Below are positions 1-11,200 of a stretch of DNA of 55,307 bases, in pieces. Under the pieces are notes generated by a model. It made no database searches and had not been told where the DNA came from. It was given only the letters and a program-made list of their open reading frames with translations. This DNA is from Candidatus Omnitrophota bacterium (lineage in GTDB: Bacteria > Omnitrophota > Omnitrophia > Omnitrophales > Aquincolibacteriaceae). A program made the translations under genes and the position numbers. Position 1 is the stretch's first letter. Each line of letters starts with the position of its first letter. The DNA is taken from the NCBI GenBank assembly GCA_016196565.1, contig JACPXK010000026.1, positions 1 through 55,307 of the forward strand. The letters are read 5' to 3'.

Positions 1-1407
1 GGCCGAAGCCTTCCATGAAAAATCGCTTTCCATGGCATTTTTCACGAGGCGGGCCCAGTTTTTCTCATTATGGAAAATAGACACCGCTTTTCTCACGGCG
101 CCGATAAAAGCTTCGCTCGAATATTCCGCAAAAAGAAAACCATTGCCAAGCCCCGTTTCGGGATGAAATTCCTGAATCGTGTCGGCAAGCCCTCCTGTGG
201 CGCGCGCCACGGGAATGGTGCCAAACCGCAAAGCGATCATCTGCCCCAAACCGCACGGCTCATAATAAGAAGGAAAAAGCATCATGTCGCAGCCGGCGTA
301 AATACGCTTGGCCATCGTGGAATCAAACAAAATATGAATGCCGAATTTGCCGCGGTTTTTCTTGGCAATATCGCGAAAAACCTGATGGTATTTTTCTTCC
401 CCCGTTCCGAGCAGCACAAATTGAATGCCGCTTGAAGAAATTTCCTCAAGCGCCGGAATCAAAATATCGATCCCTTTTTGATCCACCAAACGGGTGACAA
501 GTCCCAAAATAGGAATTTTAGAATCAATTTTTAAACCGTTTTCTTTTTGGAGCTCGTGCTTGTTGGCTTCCTTATGAGAAATTTTGTGAAAATTATAACG
601 CGCAGAAAGCTCTTTATCCGTTTCGGGGTTCCATTCCTCATAATCAATGCCGTTGACGATCCCGAGAAGCATGTCTTTGCGTTTGCTCAAAACCCCTTCC
701 AGGCCGCACCCGAATTCTTTGGTTTGAATTTCCTTGGCATAGCGTTCGCTCACCGTCGTGAGAATATCCGCGTAAACCAAACCGCCTTTTAAAAAACTAA
801 TTTTCCCGTAAAATTCCAGTTTTTCCAGCTTGAAAAGTTCCCAGCCAAATCCCGTGACCGGCAAAGAATCCGGAGGGAAATTCCCCTGATAACCGAGATT
901 ATGAATGGTAAAAACCGTTTTTGTTTTCTTGAAAATGGGCCGGTCGCCGTAATGGGTTTTGAGGTATACCGGAATAAGCCCGGTTTGCCAATCATGGCAA
1001 TGAATAATATCAGGCTTAATGTTCAGCTGGTCCAGCGTTTCGAGAACGGCCCTTTGAAAGAAAACAAAACGCCGGTCATTATCGGGATAATCTCCCAAGG
1101 CCGTTCCATAGAGCCCATCGCGCATGAAAAATTCGGGATGATCAATGACATAGGCGTCCACTCCACTGGCAAGCGTTGCCTTAAAAACCCTGCCGCTTTC
1201 CTTTTCGGTCCCCACCGGAATTTCAAAACGGTCGATGACCGGAGCAAATCCCCATTTTTCCAAATTCACGGATTTATAGCGCGGCAGAAAAACACTTGTC
1301 TCATGCCCTAAAAGACGGATTTCATGAGGGAGGGCCCCAATCACATCCGCCAAACCGCCGGTTTTCGCAAAAGGCACGGCTTCCGAAGCTACATAAACGA
1401 TTTTCAT
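1..1407 (-). CDS. glgA: Glycogen synthase (GlgA), 3' end cut by window edge
   Basis: Transfers glucose from ADP-glucose to the non-reducing end of a growing alpha-1,4-glucan in the cytoplasm. Translating the minus strand from the ATG at 1405-1407 gives 469 codons without a stop, reaching base 1. The start reads MKIVYVASEAVPFAKTGGL, with the KTGGL nucleotide-sugar loop at residues 15-19. The C-terminal half holds a PSYYEPCGLGQ motif followed by ATGGLADTI, the donor-binding pattern of GT5 enzymes. The family is usually about 480-490 residues, so only some 15-20 residues should be missing. A GAGAG stretch lies 8 bases before the start. The neighbouring CBM48 gene (1468-1764) is on the same strand, suggesting a small glycogen operon. 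Identification is secure. Confidence 0.95.
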   Translation of the reverse strand, partial: MKIVYVASEAVPFAKTGGLADVIGALPHEIRLLGHETSVFLPRYKSVNLEKWGFAPVIDRFEIPVGTEKESGRVFKATLASGVDAYVIDHPEFFMRDGLYGTALGDYPDNDRRFVFFQRAVLETLDQLNIKPDIIHCHDWQTGLIPVYLKTHYGDRPIFKKTKTVFTIHNLGYQGNFPPDSLPVTGFGWELFKLEKLEFYGKISFLKGGLVYADILTTVSERYAKEIQTKEFGCGLEGVLSKRKDMLLGIVNGIDYEEWNPETDKELSARYNFHKISHKEANKHELQKENGLKIDSKIPILGLVTRLVDQKGIDILIPALEEISSSGIQFVLLGTGEEKYHQVFRDIAKKNRGKFGIHILFDSTMAKRIYAGCDMMLFPSYYEPCGLGQMIALRFGTIPVARATGGLADTIQEFHPETGLGNGFLFAEYSSEAFIGAVRKAVSIFHNEKNWARLVKNAMESDFSWKASA

Positions 1408-1424
1408 TTGTTTTCTCTCATTTA

Positions 1425-1460
1425 AAAAATGGGACAGGTCTTAAGACCTGTCCCATTTTT
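1425..1460. repeat. 36-bp perfect palindrome between CBM48 gene and glgA
   Basis: Bases 1425-1442 are the exact reverse complement of 1443-1460 (core GGGACAGGTC/TTAAGACCTGTCCC, with A and T runs at the outer ends). It starts 7 bases past the stop of the CBM48 gene and ends 17 bases before the glgA start. An 18-bp stem followed by five T on either strand could act as a terminator or RNA stabiliser. It also resembles the REP-like palindromes found at other 3' ends in this window. Its function is inferred. Confidence 0.85.
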
Positions 1461-1467
1461 CAGGGAA

Positions 1468-1764
1468 TTATTCGACAGCAACGACACAGTTCCAGCTCCC
1501 GAAGGCATTGGGAATGCACTCCACAGGACGCTGATCATTCTGCCAATCGCCGTCAACGAAGTAGCGGTATTCATACCGGCCCTGAGGAAGTTTCAGAGAA
1601 ATTTTCCATTTCCCTTTGGGGTCTTTTTTAAGTTCGGTGCCGACCGGCGACCATTTATTGAAGGTCCCGGCCAACTGCACTTTTTTCGCCAAAGGGGCAT
1701 AATATTCAAAGAGGACAACTTTTTCTAACTTCTTATTTTTGAAAATGTTAGGGCTCATTTCCAC
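1468..1764 (-). CDS. Small glycogen-binding (CBM48/AMPK-type) domain protein
   Basis: A 98-residue protein made almost entirely of one early-set carbohydrate-binding domain. It has the fold pattern of CBM48/AMPK glycogen-binding modules: VQLAGTFNKWSP near residues 29-40, then a LPQGRYEYRYFVDGDW strand-turn-strand near 59-74, with aromatic residues that usually contact the glucan. There is no catalytic domain, so it probably binds glycogen and may tether a partner. It lies upstream of glgA on the same strand, separated by a 36-bp palindrome. The longest frame starts with GTG at 1764. The ATG at 1758 (third codon) is an alternative, and neither has a clear ribosome-binding site. The domain call is firm; the cellular role is inferred from context. 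Confidence 0.85.
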   Translation of the reverse strand: MEMSPNIFKNKKLEKVVLFEYYAPLAKKVQLAGTFNKWSPVGTELKKDPKGKWKISLKLPQGRYEYRYFVDGDWQNDQRPVECIPNAFGSWNCVVAVE

Positions 1765-1834
1765 GGCTCAAAAGGGTTTAAAAAGTGTCTCCCAGGGGTG
1801 CGTGTGGCGACAAGTATATAATAGAAAAATTTTC

Positions 1835-1862
1835 TTGCCAAGCCCGATCGAATCACTATAAT
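1835..1862 (+). promoter_or_regulatory. Sigma70 promoter of rpmB
   Basis: TTGCCA at 1835-1840 (5 of 6 to the -35 consensus), a 16-bp spacer and a perfect TATAAT at 1857-1862. Transcription would start near 1869, about 36 bases before the GTG start of rpmB. A second TATAAT at 1817-1822 has no good -35 partner. Confidence 0.75.
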
Positions 1863-1904
1863 TGCACGCCTATACCTAAGCGAAAGGAAAGGTACTACTT
1901 CGTC

Positions 1905-2180
1905 GTGCAACACTGTGCTATTTGCGACAAAAAGCCCCTCGTGGGGCGTTCGATCGCCCGCCGCGGGTTAGCCAAAAAGTCAGGCGGCGTGGGTAAAAAA
2001 ATCACCGGCATCACCCGCCGGCGTTTCTATCCCAATCTCCAGAAGGTCAAAGTCAAATTCCCCAACGGAACGGTTCGCAGGATCAATGTTTGTGTGAGCT
2101 GTCTTCAGGCGGGAAAAGTGGTCAAGGCCCTTCCTCGTAAGTATTCCGTCAAAGCCGTTCAAGCTCAAGCCGCGGCTTAA
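1905..2180 (+). CDS. rpmB: 50S ribosomal protein L28
   Basis: Component of the large ribosomal subunit, 91 residues. It begins MQHCAICDKKPLVGRSIARR and carries CAIC near the N-terminus and VCVSC near residues 65-69, the two CxxC pairs of the zinc-binding form of L28. The frame is open upstream to 1785, but homology to L28 begins at the GTG at 1905, preceded 12 bases earlier by AGGAAAGG and by a strong promoter at 1835-1862. I therefore choose GTG. It is the only convincing plus-strand gene in the window and is convergent with the giant gene, with a stem-loop between them. The Ala-rich tail QAQAAA is ordinary for the family. Confidence 0.95.
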   Translation: MQHCAICDKKPLVGRSIARRGLAKKSGGVGKKITGITRRRFYPNLQKVKVKFPNGTVRRINVCVSCLQAGKVVKALPRKYSVKAVQAQAAA

Positions 2181-2228
2181 TTCTTCATTTTTCTTTCTAC
2201 CTCTTATACCCGCCTTCCTTTAGGCTGT

Positions 2229-2261
2229 GGACAAATTGTAAATTAAATTAACAATTTGTCC
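2229..2261. terminator. Stem-loop between convergent rpmB and giant gene
   Basis: GGACAAATTGT (2229-2239) and ACAATTTGTCC (2251-2261) form a perfect 11-bp stem with an AT-rich 11-base loop. It lies 48 bases after rpmB and 12 bases after the giant gene's stop, so it could serve both strands. It has no T-run, so Rho-independent termination is not assured. Confidence 0.5.
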
Positions 2262-2273
2262 AAACGGGAAAGA

Positions 2274-5200
2274 TTAAGCGGCTTTGCGGACTTCAGCGCG
2301 GGCTTTTACTTCTTTGACAAGGCCTTGCAGACGGCTCATGAAATGAGGCCGGTTGATCGTGACCGAGAGCTGGCGCTCTCCGGTTTTTGCGTCCTTTAGA
2401 ATTTCCCAATCCAAAACTGCCGCTTCAAAAAGTATCGCCGAAATTCCTTTTACAAAAGAATTGATTTCATCATGGGGTGAGGTTGTCCAATCGAATTCCA
2501 TTCTGGAAATTCTTTCATCAATCATCATTTGAGCTTCGGCTTCAACTTCATCAAGCAAAAGATTCCACCCCTCGGCCTCTCCTTTAACTCCCAAATGGAT
2601 AACATTCGATGATGGAATTTGAGCGCCTTTACTCAGCACAGGAGCTCCGAACGTCTTAACATCTTTGGGATTCACAATGGTAAATTTAAGACCGGCTTTT
2701 TTCATTTGTTGTGCGTAATCGTTAATTTCTGAAGCTCCTTCGCCTGACGCCACGACACGATCAATTCCAAGGCCCACGCCACGTTCGAATAAAGCCGTCA
2801 TAAAAATATCGATATTCCCATTTCCCTTTTTAGGAAGATAAAAACTCGTAGTGCGATTGGGCCGAACCGTTCCTGCCGGCGGCATAAGTCCATCCCAGCG
2901 CTGTCTCATATTTTTAATGACTGTGTCTAAGGCCGGATCAATTTCGATCGGCTTCATTTCTTGTTGTTCGTTTTTAGGTTCTTCAGCTAAAGCAATTCCA
3001 ATGAATTCGTTTGTCAGCACTTCAAAACCTTTATGTTCAACTTCCGATCTAACAGAAGCAGCGGCTGCTTTGGATTGCAAATCTGCAACCTGGTGTCTAT
3101 TCCCAAAAAGAAGAGCTGCTACTAATGACAGAGGTTTTTTAGCCGGCGCTCTCCGCGCTTCAGAACGGCCGTTTTGAATAGCTTGCTTCCATTTGAGGGG
3201 TAAAAATTCTTCGACATTTCGCCAGACATCCGCGTGTCCTTTCATTTCCGTTAAAATGTCGCCTTCCCTATCAGGATTCAAATTTCTTAAGGATGTGACA
3301 AGACCACGAAGCAAACTTTGGCTGTTCGCAAGTCCAACTTCAACCGCGTCTACTTTATTCGCATGATTAAAATCCTCTAGCGAAGTTAGAAAATAGGCGG
3401 AAAATTTTCCCTCTGAAGAAATAGAAAAACCTATAACTTTTGAGCCGCTCGTCCTCGCTCCTACGTTAATAATCCTGTGCGGGGACTGCTCCTCCTGAGT
3501 GACAACAATCGGAAAATATTCAAAAATTTCTGCAGTTCCAAAATTCCTTTTTAAAGAAGCGGAAATCCCCTCATTAACTTCTGTTTCAGCGAGCTCTGTC
3601 AAACGCATCTTTAATCTCTCTTTTTCTTCGGAAACAAGTTCGTAAATTTGCTTGCCATGCAAGGCGCGGAGAATAAGCCCATCCATCGCACGGTCCACTT
3701 TGAGAGGCCTTTTTAAACGGGCGATCGCTTTCTTCTTTTTGGCATTTAAGCCCTGAAAGATTTCCTGTAAAGTTTGGTCTAAAACTTCTTGCCGTGCGGC
3801 TTCAGTCAATTTTTCTGGAATCGGGGTGAGCTTCATTTTATCTTTAACTTCTGGAGGCATCTGTCCCAAAAACGTATCCCAGTCTGAAGGTGTGTTTTTT
3901 TCGGGAGAATCGGATTTCAATAAATAGAGAAAGTCGAGATCTGCTGATAATGCTAACAATAAAGGCTTTATTTCTTGAAAGTCTTCCGGATGACTCAGTA
4001 TAAAAAACTTATTTTTCTCATGGGAAAGAGATAAATACCAAGAAGCTTTTCCTGTTCTGTCATCCGCCTCAGCAGGCATATAATCCAAGTCTCCTCTCAA
4101 AAGCTGAGAATCGCTTTGCCGAAACACCTCAAATTTTAATGTCTCGTCATCGCGATAAACATATGTGACCTCATAGTCATTCCGCGTTTCGGAGCGACGA
4201 TGGAGGGTGAGCCAGCCTTTCGAGTTTTGCGCAAGGTGATTGATAAGGACATTGTGGGACCAAAGGATAGCGTCGAAAAGTTTATTAAATTCTTTCAAGA
4301 CTTCAAGCTTACCCATCTCCTCGATAACCTTCGGAGTCAATTTCTCTTCCATAAGTTCCCAAGATCCCTGGACCTTTTCTCTAAAATTCCTAACCGTCGT
4401 TTCTAAAGGTTCTTCGGCCCACCGGAGTTCTATTCCGGTTTCTTTCAGTGATGAACGCGCATGGCTGACTTCATCTCCAACGCGTTTCCAAAAGATTTCT
4501 TGAAGGGTCATCAAAAAGCCCGCAGCGGAAGGTTCACGCCACCAAAGAGTGGAATGACCTTCAGCGGCGCCGCCAAAAAAGGTTTCCGCTAAATTTTCCA
4601 AATGAAGCATAAAAAACAAATCCGTATTTTTTGCCGCTTTACCGGACAAAACACGAAAATGAGGCATGTCGGCATGATTCAGCGCGTAAGCAATGCTCCG
4701 CGGCTTTTTCCAATCGGCCCGGTATTTGGCAGGCCCATACCCGCCGGCCGGATTAGAAGGCAGCATTTCCAGTTCATCTTCTTTTACAGAAGCCTGAGAA
4801 TCTCCGTATTCTCGAATAAGCCAAGGACTGCGGCCGATTTTATTGTAATAGTCCAGCAATCCCCTTTTAAGGGATTTCGCTGAATTAGCATAGATCATAT
4901 GCTGTTCATACGCGGGAACAGCGCCATCCGCAGAATCCATGGTAATGATTAATTTGGTTTCCCCATTCTCATGCCACACTTGCAATATAGGAAGCTTGCT
5001 TTGTTCCCGCCAAATCCTGGGTCCTTGCCGCGTTTCGGAGCGGACGGCGGGCTGAAAAAATCGATTCCGAAGAGATTTTTTCCGCTTAATCTCCTTAAGA
5101 ACATTCTCGTACATTTTCTGATAGTCTTTAAGGGAGGTTAGACCGGCCGATTTTGATTTCCCTATTCTCATAGCTTCGTCTAGGGTGCGCAGGGAAAGCT

Positions 5201-8200
5201 GCAAAACATCTCTCTTGGCTTCACCGCTTACCGAATCCACAATCGAGGCAATTTGAATCACGGCTTCTGGATGATTCTTCAGGAATCTTTTTAGATCTCT
5301 TAAAGTCCGGATTTTCTTTACGTCACCGGCATAAACTTCGCCGCCCGTACGAGTCGCCAGGCGAATTTTAGCCGTCCCTAACCCCGCTCGCGTTCTTGCC
5401 TTATGCGGAGAAAGTTTTATAAGTTCGTCCACAAACTCTACCGCGATCCGGTTCCAATTTTCTCTAAGCTCTTGTTCTTCCTTTTGCTTTGCTTCTGCCG
5501 CAATTCTTTGCATCTCACCATGCTGTTGACGTAAATCTCCGTTTACAAAAATACTTTGCGCATGCTTATCGAGAAACCCTTTGAGCCAGATATCAATAAC
5601 ATGCTCATCACGCCCCAGGACATCCGACAAATCCGAAAATTTGGCGGCCCGCTCAATTTCCTCAATCCCTTTTGAAGTTAAATTCAGCATTAACTCGATC
5701 TGCGGTTCGTTCAACCGACCTTCAAAAGTCCGCAAGGTACTGCGTTTACGTCCCGGAAAAACACGCCCCCGCAAATAGGCCTCGCTGTCAGCCAGAATGG
5801 CCTTTTTGATTTTGGGCGAAATGCCTTCAATTTCAGGGTCCCACGTCAGTTCTAGAAAACGGCGAAACTGCAAGGGCGACACTGAAGCTGCGGAACGCTT
5901 CTTATCCGCCACCCGGTGGATGATTCTTCTTGCTGGTTGGGTCAATCCTTGAAGCCGTTGTTCCATGGAAAACTGGGATTTTAAATCCCGATTGGCGTGA
6001 TGCATAACGGCACGATACAGGACCCGTTCAATGATGAGCTCAGTTTTTTCTTTGTCCCTATCGGTAAAAGACTGCCCTTCCTCCACAACTCGCACATAAA
6101 TCCTCTCTAAATCGATGAATTCTTTTCCGTCCAGCAAAGTCCGAAGAAAATGGCTTTGAAGGACTTCTATGAATTTTTGCCTCGGATCTTTTTTAGAAAG
6201 AACCGCAAGTGACTTGGAACTTAAGGACTCTCCCTCCGGCTCAATGATATCTTCTTCGTCCGCACGCGCCTCAGAGCGGAGAGATCGCGGGTAAAGCCGA
6301 AAGGTCACTTTACCGGCTGAAACCTCGATAGGTCTTGCCACTTTAATATCACCATCAAAAATATATTTCCCTTTGCCCAAGGACATATCAAACGGGGTAG
6401 TGCCCGTCTTCTTTTTATCTGTCTTTAATCCAAGGAGCTCAAAATTCCAAGCCACCTCTCCTTTTACTCCTCCTTTTTTTTCTCCCGGTGATGCGGGCCT
6501 AATCTCCAGCACTTTAAGCACTGACATTGGACCCACTTTATATTCACCGCCCACTTCTAAAGTCACCATCTTTTCCTTCTCTTCGGAGGAAGGAGGGATT
6601 AAAAATTGTAAATTTTGCTCTAATTTTTCAATTCCCTGTCTCATCGCCACAACGTGCCAAGCTATAAAATGCTGCAAACCCCAATAGGGTTCCAAGCGAT
6701 GGCCCACACTCTCCCAATGGTTGATGAGATCGTTTAAAGGAAAAACAGGCTGGAATTTTTCATCCATAGAAAAACCTTCGAAAAATGGCACCAGGTCATG
6801 AAACCAGCGATTCATGCTGCTGCGTAATTTTTCTATTTTTTTCATCAAAGACAAATCGAGTTCGAGAATCGCTTGCGCAGCTCTTTCCTCTGCGCCATCC
6901 AAAAGGTTTATGAGATCGCTTCCCTGGACTAATTGCACAGCCTTTCGAAGTTCTTTGCTGGTTTTAAGCGTGATTGTTCCGTCCTTAAAACCTGCCGCTT
7001 GTTTTTGAATGGTTTGTATGGCAAGCAAAAGCACGGCTTTTTCTTCCGTTGGGGAACGCGCCTCAGAGCGGAGAGGAAGAACGCGGCGGAAGCCTTCGGC
7101 GATTTCTTTCAGAGCTGCCGCTGCAAAAGGTTTTTCGATCGAATATTCAAATTCTTTGGTTGCGTGTAAGTGAAAGGTGCGGCCGCTATCAGCCGCGACA
7201 ACGCTGACCCCCAACGCTTTCATCGCTTCAAAAAGTGCGGAGTTTTCATAAATACTCTCCTGCCAATCAAAATGTTGGTTATTTAACTCAATCATAATTT
7301 TGCCGTTTCTGGCGCGAAAAGCGTGGGCAGGAGTGCCATACGGCAGTAAATCACTTAGCCATGCATCGGCCACTTGCGGATCGTAAAACCATGGCTCCAT
7401 CCACGAAGTTCTAAGCGTGAAATTGATAGTTCGTTTTAATTGAAAGGTATTTTCATTCTTGAGAATATCCACAGTTAATGGGAAAAGCGCTCCCTGCAAA
7501 TCACTTGGCTCTTCTAAAGAGATAAACTCGGCCTTCGGACCTCCAATTTGAATTTCGGGACGATTTTCTTTGTCTTTATTAAGCCGTGTCACAACATGCA
7601 ATTGCACTTGCGTCGTAGCATGCGATCGCACCTCAGAGCGGGCAACATCAATGATACGGAGAAATTGTAGGGCATCTTTTCGAAGAGACATGTCCGGGTT
7701 TTTGCTTACAGCTTTGTTTAAAGCGGCGATAAGTTCAACCGCTGCGGGACTTGTAGTCGTCCTAACATTTCCGGCCGTGAAAATCTTATAAAGAGCGATT
7801 AAAGCCGCCCATCGGACCATGGGCCAATCATCCTCTAAGGCTTGGCTTAAAGCTTGAATGACTTGAATGGCGAAGGGACTAATCTGGCCAAGCGCTGTCG
7901 CAGCCGCCTCCCGGACATAGGGATTTGCATCCGTTAAGACCCTGAGCAAAGCCGGAAGAGCTTGAAAAGCTACAGGCCCCATTTGACCCAAGGCACTGGC
8001 AACCTCCTCACGAATAGAACCAAGAGGCCCTACATTTTGATCCAAGACTTTGATTAAGGCCGGAATGGTTTCAACGATTTCAGGATATTGGCTTCTATCA
8101 CTAATCGCTTGTGCCGCCGTAAGTATGGAATCAGCATTCCCTGTTTCTAACATGCGGATATATTCTTCAATGGGCCTGTCTTTTCCCCATTCGGGCTGGC

Positions 8201-11200
8201 CGAGATAATTTTTAAATGCCACATATCTTCGTCGTACCGCAGAATATAATTGAGGGTGAAATCGCTGAAGACGATCACTATTAATAAAAGTGCCCTCGAT
8301 GAAAGTCCGTTCGTTGGGCCAATTTCTGGGTCCCGGCACGGCAAACCAGCCAAAATTCTCAATCAAAGCCAGTAATCTTTCAGGAGGGGCGCTATCGTCT
8401 TTGGAGTACTCTAATAGGAGGCCTCCCCCTACCAAGCGGATGTCGTAAAAACGGCCTGCTATTTCAAGCAGCTCTCTTTTCTTTTGATACGAAATAACAT
8501 GGAGCTGATGTTTGATATTGAAAAGGCGGTCAAAATCAGTCAACAAGGCAAGAATCCGGTGTGTCTCGGGTTGCGCGAGATTCCTCAATGCTTCTGAAGC
8601 GTCTCTCAGCATACCGCCGTAAAGAGAATCTAACTCCATCTCAATGTCCCGTTTTCTTTCAACGAAGCCCTCAAAATTCAAGATAATATCGTCAAGGTCG
8701 CCCTGATTCTCGGACGTGATGGCATTTTGAAAATCTTGCACAAGCACAGCCATCTTCGCCACCAGCTCATCCGCTTTTCCCCGCATTGCGGATTCTGAAA
8801 GAGGTGTGGCCGATCCTCCGCTCACCTTCATTCGCGTTTCGGAGCGGGAATATTTTTCCTCAGCGGCGCGAAGCTGGGCTTCTTGTTCGTTGGAGAGAAT
8901 CTCTGGAGCTTCTTCAAGAGGTTTTTTGCCCGCGGCAATCAATTCCGTGTTCTTCCGGTTATTCGCATCCACCGCTTCACGAATAAAACGTACCACTTGA
9001 GCCTTGCTCTTTGCACTAATCTTGGCGACTTCCAAAAATCCAAGCACCGGCCCTAAACGTTTAACAAAAAATCGCCAGGGAAATGTACGGTCGGGATGAT
9101 TGATCATATCGCCGAGATTAAAAGAAAAATCCGCGGCTTTGATCAACTGTGTTGCTAGCGGCGCCGTCCGAAGGTCCAAATAATATCGGGCCTCAATCGC
9201 AACTTCATCGGCTAAAGCAAACCCTTCATAATCGGGTTTGGATAAACGCGCCACATTTTCACGCACCTTCGCGTTGGCATACCTTTCCATCAAAGAGCCT
9301 ACATCTTCGCGCAAAGCGGCTTCTTTTTCCTTTTCGTTTCCGACTAAAATATTGTAATAATGATTCTTACCCCACCGTCCTTTTTTAGCATCTTCCAGTC
9401 CATCATGCATCCATGAGGCCCCAATCCCGTCCCGCACTTCTTCGGGATCAGTGATCTCTTCCTTCAACTTAAACTCCTCGAGAAGCAGCCGCGTGACTCC
9501 GGCCACATGAATCATGTAAGGACGATTATCGCCCTTACTGGCTCGAGGCTGATTGGCATGCAAAACAAGACCCAGCAGAAATGAGTATTGAACCAACTCT
9601 TGGTCTTCGGGCCGCACAGCGGCCAATGAAAGCCCGTAAACTTCTTTGATTTCTCTTTGGGCTTCCGCAATCTGCGATTCAGTAACACCGGGCACGTCCT
9701 TTAGATAAGGCAAAATTAATTTATCCAGATCGACGAAACCTGCTTTCAATCGGGCCATAAGGGTTTCAACCTCAAATTTAATTTCCTCCAAAGATTCATT
9801 CCGGTATCCCTCAAATATTTGTTCCAGCTCTCGATTAAATCTCGCTTCAATTTTAGGACCGGGATGCATATTCATCTCTAAACCCCATTTGGCAAAAATA
9901 AAAAGCCCTTCCAAAATCCCTTTCGCTAATTTCAGGTTAGGATAAGTATGTTCTCTCAGTATTCGCAGGACTTTATCTGCCCAAACATGATTATGACCGC
10001 CGGCTCTTGTATCGATAAGGTATGTCTGAAACTCAGTGATAAGCTCTTTAAGCCAAGGAGCGAATTGATACTCTGGCTCTTCCGGCCCTGACGAAGTCAA
10101 GTGTCCCGCTTCCACGAGCTGTGAAAACCACAATTGCACCTGATCCATTGATTCTTCCGGCAACGAAAATTCTTTTTGGTAGTCAGCAGCCGTAAGGTTA
10201 TCCTCAGCAGCCAATTGATGCAGTCGCGGATTTCTGTAAATATTGATAAACGTTTCGATCGCCGCTTCATCTAATACTCGCGCTTCGGAGCGAGGAATGA
10301 TCGAGACTCTAACTCTGTTTTTGGAAGCTCTATCATTTCCATGAACGATGTCCAATACTTCAATAACCATTTGCTTTCCTAGTATAGGAAGCACGCCCCC
10401 CCTTTCGAGCCACACCGAAAGAATAGGGCCAGTACTTCCCCTTTGATGAATCGTCACTGCAGCTTCGTTGGGCTGTATATCCGTAATTTTCCATGAATAA
10501 TCCGAATCAGATTGGTCGGTAATCCTTACTGGATTTGGATCAAACGCCGAAGAATCGTAAGATTCGCCTTCGAGAAGCGATTTTTCGTGGGACAAATTTT
10601 TGATGAGTAGATATTCAATATCTTCATGACTTAGGCGCCCGCGAGAATCGATAGTCAATGCCTTTAGTATTTCCCAATATTTTTCTTCAGTCACAGCTTC
10701 GCCAATTGATTTGGGATAAGCGAGCAATCCGGCAAACATTAAGCTTCCTATGATTTGTTCTTGAACATATTCTTGTTCAACGGTTAAAAGCTCACCCGGA
10801 TCATTATTTCTTAAAATCACAATCACTTTGCCCGGCGAGTAAAACATAATATGTGGAATTTTCTGTTTAAGAAGAATGTTGACGAGTAAGGTTAAAGCTC
10901 TGGCCAACTCATAATCATCTTCGCTTTGTAAAACAATATTGGAGGCTTCATACCGCTGGCCTTCATCCAGGCTTCTTTTCTCGAACGTTGCGACCGTAAC
11001 TTCTCCAACCGTATTAACTAAATTGAAGTTAAGTTTATTGATGGGTAATGGTTCATGATAATTGTGGACATGAAGACGCCTTAAGACGCCAATTCCATGA
11101 CTGTTTGCATAACCATAAAGGCCTGTTTGACGGTAAAAAGTCAGGAGATCGTAATTAGCCCGTTCATTGTTTAGAACCAAATCCAGATTTTCATCCGGAA

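Noticed and set aside
1785..1904. 40-residue extension of L28
   Set aside because: It lies across the promoter and has no homology; GTG 1905 fits L28 length and has a Shine-Dalgarno sequence.
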